The notes below the pieces were generated by a model, which saw nothing but the letters and a program-made list of their open reading frames with translations, searched no databases and was not told the DNA's origin. A DNA stretch of 14,195 nucleotides from Clostridiaceae bacterium. Its GTDB lineage: Bacteria; Bacillota; Clostridia; Oscillospirales; Acutalibacteraceae. The stretch covers positions 1 to 14,195 of the forward strand of contig JAEDNG010000012.1 of the NCBI GenBank assembly GCA_016302625.1, written 5' to 3'. Below, piece by piece: positions 7,230-13,246 of the stretch. Every line of letters begins with the position of its first letter. Position 1 is the first letter of the stretch. Position numbers and translations under genes: made by a program.

Positions 7230-8420
7230 ATGAAAACAAATATTGCGGTCTTTTTCGGCTGCCGCTCGGTCGAGCATGAGGTATCAATTATTTCCGCGGT
7301 GCAGGCAATGCGCGCAATTAACCGTGAAAAATACGACGTAACTCCGGTCTACGTCGCTAAAGACGGTCAGATGTATACGGGCGTAGGTCTTCTTGAAATA
7401 GAAAATTACAGAAATCTGCCCGAGCTTTTAAAAACCGCCGAGCCGGTCGTCTTTTTAAAGAAAAACGGCGCAGTTTTTATGGAGTATGAAAATCAGGGCT
7501 TATTTTTAAAGAAAAAGGATGTAAAAATCGACCTTGCTTTTCCGATAGTACACGGCACCAACTGCGAGGACGGCACGATTGCCGGATATTTTGAGTTTTT
7601 GGGGCTTCCGTACATCGGGTGCGATATTATTTCCGCCGCTGTCGGCATGGATAAAGCGGTGTTTAAGGACGTTTTAAAGAGCGCGGGTCTGCCGGTGCTT
7701 GACTGCGTCGTTTTCCGCTCCCGCGAATACATGACAGACAAAGAGAAAATCACCGACGAAATTACCGAAAAAATCGGATTTCCGCTTATTATAAAGCCTG
7801 TGAATTTAGGTTCAAGCGTGGGAATAACAAAAGTTAATACAATTGAAGAGCTTGACGGCGCTATTACCCTTGCCGCCTCCTTTGCGGACAGAATCTTAGC
7901 CGAGCACGCGGTATCGGCTCTGCGCGAGATCAACTGTTCTGTTCTGGGAGATGCCGACGAGTGTATTCCGAGCGTTTGCGAGGAGCCGTTTATGCATGAC
8001 AAAATCCTTTCGTATGAGGATAAATATCTGTCAAACTCAAAGGGCGGCGCAAGCAAAGGAATGGCGTCTTTAGGCAGAAAAATACCCGCCGATATTCCCG
8101 AAGAAAAGGCTGAGGAAATCAAAAAGCTTGCCTGCGATATATTTAAGGCTGTCGGTGCGTCGGGCGTTGTAAGAATTGATTTTCTGCTTGATACGGATAC
8201 CGGAAAGGTCTACGCCAACGAAATCAATACTATCCCCGGCTCTCTTGCATTTTATCTCTGGGAGCCGACAGGGCTTAAATACACCGACATGATAGACAAA
8301 TTAGTTGAAACCGCCTTTAAGAGACAGCGAAACCGCGAAAATCTTACCTTTACAATAGATACAAATATTTTATCCGGCGTTTCTTTCGGGGCAAAGGGCG
8401 CTAAAGGGGCGAAGCTTTAA
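7230..8420 (+). CDS. ddl: D-alanine--D-alanine ligase
   Basis: A 396-residue cytoplasmic ATP-grasp enzyme that joins two D-alanines for the peptidoglycan stem peptide. The N-terminal domain has the family signature SVEHEVSIISA (13-23). The ATP-grasp core shows IIKPVNLGSSVGITKV (187-202) and the Mg2+ ligands D317, E331 and N333 in RIDFLL and NEINTIPGS. K265-Y266 in YEDKYLS matches the Lys-Tyr pair of E. coli DdlB, so plain D-Ala-D-Ala rather than D-Ala-D-lactate synthesis is expected. The last 30 residues form a tail ending GAKGAKGAKL, beyond the usual core. AAGGTGA precedes the ATG. Its stop overlaps the next start in TAATG. Together with the MurF-like gene upstream it makes the last precursor steps. 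Confidence 0.96.
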   Translation: MKTNIAVFFGCRSVEHEVSIISAVQAMRAINREKYDVTPVYVAKDGQMYTGVGLLEIENYRNLPELLKTAEPVVFLKKNGAVFMEYENQGLFLKKKDVKIDLAFPIVHGTNCEDGTIAGYFEFLGLPYIGCDIISAAVGMDKAVFKDVLKSAGLPVLDCVVFRSREYMTDKEKITDEITEKIGFPLIIKPVNLGSSVGITKVNTIEELDGAITLAASFADRILAEHAVSALREINCSVLGDADECIPSVCEEPFMHDKILSYEDKYLSNSKGGASKGMASLGRKIPADIPEEKAEEIKKLACDIFKAVGASGVVRIDFLLDTDTGKVYANEINTIPGSLAFYLWEPTGLKYTDMIDKLVETAFKRQRNRENLTFTIDTNILSGVSFGAKGAKGAKL

Positions 8421-9604
8421 TGTCAGAATTACTGATAAAGCTTTTTATCAAAAACAGCGATGATATAAACGACACCGCCGTCCGCAAAAGCTACGGCACG
8501 TTAGGCGGCGCGGTCGGAATAGTATGCAACCTGCTTTTATGTATTCTTAAAATCACCGTCGGTTTAATTACCGCCAGTATCTCGATTGTAGCTGACGGTC
8601 TTAACAACCTTTCAGATATGGGCTCGTCGGTCATTACCATGATAGGCTTTAAAATGGCGGGAAAACCCGCCGACAGCGACCATCCCTTCGGTCACGGAAG
8701 AATGGAATACATGTCCGCCTTCATAGTCGCGATGCTTATTCTCTTAGTCGGCGCGGAGCTTTTCAAATCCTCCTTAAGCGCACTTATAAAGGGTGACGCG
8801 GCACCTGAATATTCAGTATTCGCGCTTGTAATTTTGTGTATATCCATTTTAGTTAAGCTTTGGATGTTCCTATTTAACCGCAAGCTCGGCAAAAAGATTG
8901 ATTCGGGAGCGCTTGCCGCCACCGCGCAGGATTCGCTTAACGATATGGTCGCAACAGCGGTAATTTTGCTTTCGGTCGGAATTTCAATGCTTGTAAATCT
9001 CCCGTTTAATCTTGACGCGGTAATGGGCGTACTGGTGTCGGTATTTATTCTTTATTCGGGCTTCGGCGCGGCAAAGGACACGCTCGATCAGATTTTAGGC
9101 TCGCCGCCCGATAAAAAGCTTATAAGCGAGATTGAGCACACTGTAATGTCTTTTGACGGATTTGTCGGAATACACGATCTTATAATACATAATTACGGAC
9201 CGGGCAGACAGTTCGCCTCGGTTCACGTTGAGGTGCCGCAGAATATAGACATAGTAAAATGCCACGAACAGATAGATATGTGCGAAAAGCTTGTTAATGA
9301 AAAGCTCAACATATCCTTGGTTATTCACATGGACCCTATTGACGTCAACAATGAAACGGTAGCAAATGCCCGAAAACAGCTTGAAAAGGTTATTAAGGAT
9401 ATTGACGGAAAAATGACTCTGCACGACTTTCGCATGACGCCCGCGGGTGAGACACGCACAAATCTGATTTTCGACGTGGTCGTTCCGTCGGAGGTTAAAA
9501 TGTCTCATGAAGAGCTTAACTGCCGCATAGCGGAAGCCGCAAAAGCGGTAAATTCCACCTATTGCTGCGTTATAACCTTTGATAACGATTTTACGGGCAA
9601 TTAA
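8420..9604 (+). CDS. Cation diffusion facilitator (CDF) metal exporter, predicted Mn2+/Fe2+ type, with duplicated C-terminal domain
   Basis: A 394-residue divalent-metal/proton antiporter of the inner membrane. Hydrophobic helices span about residues 28-215. Helix 2 has VADGLNNLSD and the HPFGHGRMEYM loop follows (88-98), a clear CDF signature. The transport site reads D59 and N63 (helix 2) with D171 and D175 (helix 5). Zn-type members usually have HxxxD in helix 5, and DxxxD is associated with the Mn group. The cytoplasmic part carries two similar domains, about 234-306 and 316-390, each with HD, then VP 20-21 residues later, where most members have one. Start and stop overlap: ATG 8420 shares a base with the ddl stop. 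FeoA follows after 28 nt, so metal traffic in both directions is encoded in one transcript. Confidence 0.94.
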   Translation: MSELLIKLFIKNSDDINDTAVRKSYGTLGGAVGIVCNLLLCILKITVGLITASISIVADGLNNLSDMGSSVITMIGFKMAGKPADSDHPFGHGRMEYMSAFIVAMLILLVGAELFKSSLSALIKGDAAPEYSVFALVILCISILVKLWMFLFNRKLGKKIDSGALAATAQDSLNDMVATAVILLSVGISMLVNLPFNLDAVMGVLVSVFILYSGFGAAKDTLDQILGSPPDKKLISEIEHTVMSFDGFVGIHDLIIHNYGPGRQFASVHVEVPQNIDIVKCHEQIDMCEKLVNEKLNISLVIHMDPIDVNNETVANARKQLEKVIKDIDGKMTLHDFRMTPAGETRTNLIFDVVVPSEVKMSHEELNCRIAEAAKAVNSTYCCVITFDNDFTGN

Positions 9605-9632
9605 TATATTTCTCGGCAAAAGGAAGATACAT

Positions 9633-9869
9633 ATGACGTTAAACGATATGGAAGTAGGAAGCGAAGCGGTAATAACCGCCGTAAACGGAGAGGGCGCGCT
9701 AAGACTGCGGCTGCTTGATATGGGGCTTATTCCGGGCACTAAAGTCAAGGTAATAAAAATCGCTCCCTTAGGGGATCCGATCGAAATTACGCTTCGCGGC
9801 TATGAGCTTACAATCCGCCGCGAGCACGCTAAAGAAATAGACGTTGAAACGGAGAGTGCGGCACAATGA
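9633..9869 (+). CDS. feoA: FeoA, SH3-like partner of ferrous iron transporter
   Basis: A 78-residue cytoplasmic protein with the small SH3-like beta-barrel fold that associates with FeoB. The body reads GALRLRLLDMGLIPGTKVKV (21-40) followed by GDPIEITLRGYELTIRRE, the standard FeoA sequence. I chose ATG 9633 because AGGAAG lies 7-9 nt upstream and the resulting protein begins at the usual point (MTLNDMEVG). A longer in-frame start near 9579 lies within the preceding CDF gene and would add a tail not seen in this family. The stop overlaps the feoB start as ATGA, so the two are translationally coupled. No Fur-like operator was found in the 28-bp gap before it. Confidence 0.95.
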   Translation: MTLNDMEVGSEAVITAVNGEGALRLRLLDMGLIPGTKVKVIKIAPLGDPIEITLRGYELTIRREHAKEIDVETESAAQ

Positions 9870-11869
9870 TTTTCGCGCTTGTAGGCAATCAGAACTGCGG
9901 TAAAACCACCCTTTTTAACGCTTTGACCGGCGCTAATCAGCATGTCGGAAACTTCCCCGGCGTTACGGTGGATCAGAAAATGGGCGAGATAACGGGAGCT
10001 AAGGACTGCTCGGTTGTAGATTTGCCGGGTATTTATTCAATCCGCCCCTACTCGACCGAGGAAATTGTAACCCGCGATTTCGTGTTAAACGAAAAGCCGG
10101 ACGGTATTATAAACATACTTGACGCCACCAACATAGAACGCAACCTTTACCTGACACTCCAGCTTTTGGAGCTCGGCATACCCATGGTATTAGCGCTTAA
10201 CATGATGGACGAGGTGCGCGGCAACGGCGGCACGGTCAATATTCCGCTTATGTCGGAACTTATCGGCGTTCCGGTTATACCGATTTCCGCCGCAAAGCAC
10301 GAGGGCATAAGCGAGCTTGTAAAAACGGTGATTGCCACCGCGAAATCGAAAACCCGCCCAAAAGTGCAGGACTTCTGCTCGCCGGGACCTGTTCACCGCT
10401 GTATACATGCGGTGTCGCACCTTATTGAAGACCACGCGGATCTATGCGGCATTTCTCCCCGCTTTGCCGCCACAAAGCTTATTGAGGGCGACAGCTCCTT
10501 TGCTGAAAAGCTGGAGCTTGATCAGAACGAGCTTGAGACCATCGAGCACAGTGTTAAGGAAATGGAGACCGAAAGAAAGCTTGACGCAAACGCGGCGCTG
10601 GCCGATATGCGCTACACCTTTATTGAAAACGTCTGCAATCGGGCGGTCGTAAAATGTAGGGAAAGCCGCGAGCACCGCAGAAGCGTTAAAATTGACAATG
10701 TGCTGACAAATAAATATCTCGCTATTCCGCTTTTCCTTGTAATAATGCTGCTTATATTCTGGCTGACCTTCGGGGTTATCGGCAATTTCCTTTCAGAGCT
10801 TTTGTCCTTTGGAATTGACAAGCTGACCGCCGTGACCGACGCCGCCCTTACAAGCTACGGCATAAACAAGGTTGTGCACAGCCTTATAATCGACGGTATT
10901 TTCGCCGGTATCGGCAGTGTGCTTTCTTTCCTGCCGATAATTGTGGTGCTGTTCTTCTTCCTTTCAATTTTGGAGGACACGGGCTACATGGCGCGCGTCG
11001 CCTTTGTCATGGATAAGCTGCTGCGTAAAATCGGCCTTTCGGGCAGAAGCTTTGTACCTATGATAATCGGCTTCGGCTGTTCCGTTCCCGCAATTATGGC
11101 GGCGAGAACCCTTTCCTCCGAGCGTGACAGGAAAATGACTATATTGCTCACTCCCTTTGTCTCCTGCTCGGCAAAAATCCCGATTTACGCGGTGTTCAGC
11201 GCGGCGTTTTTCCCGAAATATTCGGCGCTTGTCATGTCCGGTCTTTACATATTCGGAATGATAACCGGCATAATAACCGCACTGGTACTTAACAAAACAA
11301 CCTTTAAGGGCAATCCGGTTCCCTTTGTTATGGAGCTTCCGAATTACCGCCTGCCCTCGGCAAAAAGCGTACTGCTGCTTATGTGGGACAAGGCAAAGGA
11401 CTTTTTGCAAAAGGCGTTTACCGTAATTTTCATCGCGACGGTTATAATCTGGTTCTTAGGCGCCTTTGATTCAAGAATTAATTTTGTAACCGATTCGAGT
11501 AAAAGTCTGTTAGCCTCGGTAGGACGGTTTATCTCCCCCGTATTCGCTCCGCTGGGCCTTAACGACTGGAGAATAAGTACATCGCTTATCGCGGGACTTT
11601 CCGCTAAGGAGGCGGTCGTTAGCACCATGAGCGTGCTAACAGGCACGGGAATTGAAAACCTCGGCTCGGCGCTTTCTTCAATGTTTACTCCGCTTTCCGC
11701 CGCAAGCTTTCTTATATTCACTTTACTTTATACCCCCTGCGTCGCCGCCATCGCGACATTTAAAGCTGAATTGGGTTCAAGACTTCAAACCGCCGGCGTA
11801 ATCGTAACCCAGTGCGTTATCGCATGGATTTGCGCCTTTGCGGTTTATAACATCGGGCTTTTGTTTTAG
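9866..11869 (+). CDS. feoB: FeoB, ferrous iron transporter with N-terminal G domain
   Basis: A 667-residue Fe2+ importer. The GTPase domain (1 to about 165) shows G1 GNQNCGKT (7-14), G2 T34, G3 DLPG (52-55), G4 NMMD (112-115) and G5 SAAK (141-144). A helical spacer domain (about 166-270) leads to the membrane domain from about 284. Both Gate repeats are visible: GYMARVAFVMDKLL, then GFGCSVPAIMAARTL with C405 and PFVSCSAKIPIYA with C434, and later LLYTPCVAAIATF with C625. These cysteines are conserved in the family and line the proposed iron path. It ends soon after the last helix and has no Cys-rich C-terminal tail; a separate small Cys-rich protein follows 7 nt later. No frameshift or missing motif is seen. 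Confidence 0.97.
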   Translation: MIFALVGNQNCGKTTLFNALTGANQHVGNFPGVTVDQKMGEITGAKDCSVVDLPGIYSIRPYSTEEIVTRDFVLNEKPDGIINILDATNIERNLYLTLQLLELGIPMVLALNMMDEVRGNGGTVNIPLMSELIGVPVIPISAAKHEGISELVKTVIATAKSKTRPKVQDFCSPGPVHRCIHAVSHLIEDHADLCGISPRFAATKLIEGDSSFAEKLELDQNELETIEHSVKEMETERKLDANAALADMRYTFIENVCNRAVVKCRESREHRRSVKIDNVLTNKYLAIPLFLVIMLLIFWLTFGVIGNFLSELLSFGIDKLTAVTDAALTSYGINKVVHSLIIDGIFAGIGSVLSFLPIIVVLFFFLSILEDTGYMARVAFVMDKLLRKIGLSGRSFVPMIIGFGCSVPAIMAARTLSSERDRKMTILLTPFVSCSAKIPIYAVFSAAFFPKYSALVMSGLYIFGMITGIITALVLNKTTFKGNPVPFVMELPNYRLPSAKSVLLLMWDKAKDFLQKAFTVIFIATVIIWFLGAFDSRINFVTDSSKSLLASVGRFISPVFAPLGLNDWRISTSLIAGLSAKEAVVSTMSVLTGTGIENLGSALSSMFTPLSAASFLIFTLLYTPCVAAIATFKAELGSRLQTAGVIVTQCVIAWICAFAVYNIGLLF

Positions 11870-11876
11870 GTGAAAA

Positions 11877-12020
11877 ATGAATACTATTGATTACATACTT
11901 ATCTCGATTATCGCCGTATGTATTGCCGCGGCGGTGATATACCTTATAAAAGGTCGCAAAAACGGTAAGAGTTGCTGCGGCTGCTGCAAAAGCTGCAACG
12001 GTTGTTCAAGGCGAAAGTAA
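11877..12020 (+). CDS. FeoB-associated Cys-rich membrane protein
   Basis: A 47-residue protein: one membrane helix (about residues 4-24, DYILISIIAVCIAAAVIYLI), then a short basic cytoplasmic tail with a cluster of six cysteines, CCGCCKSCNGC. This is the layout of the FeoB-associated family found after feoB in many Firmicutes, thought to fill the place of FeoC or of the Cys-rich FeoB tail. AGGTGAA precedes the ATG by a few bases, and the gene starts 7 nt after feoB. It is the last gene of the unit, directly before the terminator. The precise function of this family is not established; iron or iron-sulfur binding by the cysteines is inference. Confidence 0.88.
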   Translation: MNTIDYILISIIAVCIAAAVIYLIKGRKNGKSCCGCCKSCNGCSRRK

Positions 12021-12021
12021 T

Positions 12022-12064
12022 AAGCAGTACCCCTAAAATGGAAAACATTTTAGGGGTACTGCTT
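12022..12064. terminator. Bidirectional intrinsic terminator between convergent genes
   Basis: A perfect 19-bp inverted repeat (12022-12040 with 12046-12064) around a 5-nt GAAAA loop, beginning 1 nt after the stop of the small feo gene and ending 6 nt before the stop of the convergent cohesin-like gene. The plus-strand flank is T-rich (GCTTTAAGCTTTATATT), the minus-strand flank less so, so the plus direction should terminate better. Confidence 0.85.
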
Positions 12065-12070
12065 TAAGCT

Positions 12071-13117
12071 TTATATTAAAATCAGTCGTAAAAGAATAAT
12101 AATTGCAGTAATAATTACCGTTCCGAGTTTTCGCACATTTGGTATGGCGGCTAATATCTTTGCTATCGGTCCGTCATCCTTTTCTATTATATTATTAATA
12201 ATTTGCTCCGCAGTATTTTCGGAATTTGACGTGATTTCTGATTGATTGTTATCGGTATTTTTCTCTTCGGTCTTTTCCGGCAGCTGTTCCTTTACGAGCT
12301 TATCGGTGAAATCCGATTGCTCTATAACCGAACCCGAATTGTTGGAAAGATTATTTTCTTCGCTTTGTTCCAAAGAAAAAGTGAGTAAATCCGTATATGC
12401 ATCACAGTTTTTGCAATGCCGTGACATGGTGCCTGAGGAATCCGCCGTGGCGGGCGTATCAACCGTCCAGAAATCTTCATAATCGTGTCCGACGGCAGGA
12501 GTTTCTCTTATATCGACATGTCCGCACTTTTCGCAGGTGCGCTGTTCGGCGCCCGGCTGAGTGCAGGAGGGTTTTGCGGCGGTTTCCCAGTCACTGTATT
12601 TTTTATGTGAACAATTATTACCGTTGAACGCGACATCAACCCCTCCGGAGGTGATTTCCGGCATAAGCTTTTTTAGCCAGTAATTGCAGAAATCGCCCGA
12701 TTTATAATCAATAGAAATCGGGTAAAAACCAAATTCCGCGTTATCTTTAACTTTGAATTTCAAGCTGACAATGGTATCGTTATTGCGTCGGTTGCCGGTT
12801 TCGCAGTTTACAAATCTTATCAGATTTTTATCCGGATGGTCGGCAACGGTATAATCCCTTAAGTATCCTCTGTAAAATCCTTCATAAGTAAGAGCGTTGC
12901 TGTCATATGTAATGGAAATCGTCATTGCCATTATTCCGGGGTTATTTTCAATGTTGATTTTTACAATAACCGAGTCGCCTGTTACGGCAGAGACAGTATC
13001 TATTATAATATGACCGTCCGGATAATCGTCCGCATGGGCCGGAATACAAAGCATCCCGAATAAGAGTGTTAAAATACTGATAAAACAAATAATGCGCTTT
13101 GAAAATATAGTGGACAT
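12071..13117 (-). CDS. Secreted cohesin-like domain protein with Cys-pair repeats and C-terminal membrane anchor
   Basis: A 348-residue surface protein. A signal peptide (1-29) ends in AHA before Asp30. Residues about 36-165 look like a cohesin/CBM2-like beta sandwich: AVTGDSVIVKINIENNPGI, then YDSNALTY, then IVSLKFKVKDNAEFGFYPISI. Residues 169-240 carry one full and one partial Cys/His repeat common in clostridial surface proteins (CSH, W177, C185, CEKC 195-198, then HCKNC 234-238 without the lone Cys). A Ser/Asn/Glu-rich linker (about 250-315) leads to a C-terminal hydrophobic helix (331-348). AGGAGA precedes the ATG. It is more AT-rich and Asn/Ile-rich than its neighbours. Cohesins bind dockerins, but no dockerin is present here and a structural or adhesin role is equally possible. 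Confidence 0.85.
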   Translation of the reverse strand: MSTIFSKRIICFISILTLLFGMLCIPAHADDYPDGHIIIDTVSAVTGDSVIVKINIENNPGIMAMTISITYDSNALTYEGFYRGYLRDYTVADHPDKNLIRFVNCETGNRRNNDTIVSLKFKVKDNAEFGFYPISIDYKSGDFCNYWLKKLMPEITSGGVDVAFNGNNCSHKKYSDWETAAKPSCTQPGAEQRTCEKCGHVDIRETPAVGHDYEDFWTVDTPATADSSGTMSRHCKNCDAYTDLLTFSLEQSEENNLSNNSGSVIEQSDFTDKLVKEQLPEKTEEKNTDNNQSEITSNSENTAEQIINNIIEKDDGPIAKILAAIPNVRKLGTVIITAIIILLRLILI

Positions 13118-13160
13118 GTCTTTTCTCCTATAAGAAAATAATTAAACCGATTATAGATAT

Positions 13161-13189
13161 ATATTAACATTTTATATGTTTAATGTCAA
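13161..13189 (-). promoter_or_regulatory. Predicted promoter of the cohesin-like gene
   Basis: On the minus strand a perfect -35 TTGACA (13189-13184) is followed 17 nt later by TAATAT (13166-13161), four of six bases of the -10 consensus, in very AT-rich DNA. A perfect TATAAT at 13155-13150 lies 28 nt from the -35, too far to pair with it. The leader to the ATG would be about 35 nt. Confidence 0.55.
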
Positions 13190-13204
13190 TTTACGAATGT
13201 TATT

Positions 13205-13236
13205 AAATCCGGCAGAACATGAGTTTTGCCGGATTT
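13205..13236 (-). terminator. Hairpin terminator after the EF-G-like gene
   Basis: AAATCCGGCA (13205-13214) pairs with TGCCGGATTT (13227-13236); four more pairs inside (one G-U) leave an ATGA tetraloop. It lies 10 nt past the stop of the minus-strand EF-G-like gene. The T run that follows on that strand is short and broken, so efficiency is uncertain. Confidence 0.65.
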
Positions 13237-13246
13237 ATAATTAATG

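Noticed and set aside
7493..8122. A 209-codon open frame on the minus strand
   Set aside because: It lies wholly opposite ddl, its translation is Ser/Ile-rich without family motifs, and ddl is complete with all catalytic motifs.
7230..8420. Possible vancomycin-type D-Ala-D-Lac or D-Ala-D-Ser ligase
   Set aside because: The K265-Y266 pair and SVEHEVS motif fit ordinary Ddl, and no vanH, vanX or vanT-like gene is nearby.
9605..9632. Separate promoter or Fur operator before feoA
   Set aside because: The 28-bp gap holds the ribosome site but no convincing -10/-35 pair or inverted Fur-like repeat.
9095..9748. A 217-codon open frame on the minus strand
   Set aside because: It lies opposite the CDF gene and feoA, crosses their boundary, and shows no recognisable motif; it is a shadow of the real genes.
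10964..11410. A 148-codon minus-strand frame opposite feoB
   Set aside because: Composition is that of a reversed membrane protein gene and no ribosome site or motif supports it.
12022..12064. Inverted repeat as an end of an insertion element
   Set aside because: No transposase, no second copy and no target duplication are seen; its place between two stops fits a terminator.
12071..13117. A cellulosome scaffoldin
   Set aside because: There is only one cohesin-like domain, no carbohydrate-binding module, no dockerin and no glycoside hydrolase gene in the window.
13150..13155. Perfect TATAAT upstream of the cohesin-like gene as the -10 box
   Set aside because: It is 28 nt from the TTGACA element; TAATAT at 17 nt is better placed, though the perfect box could act alone.
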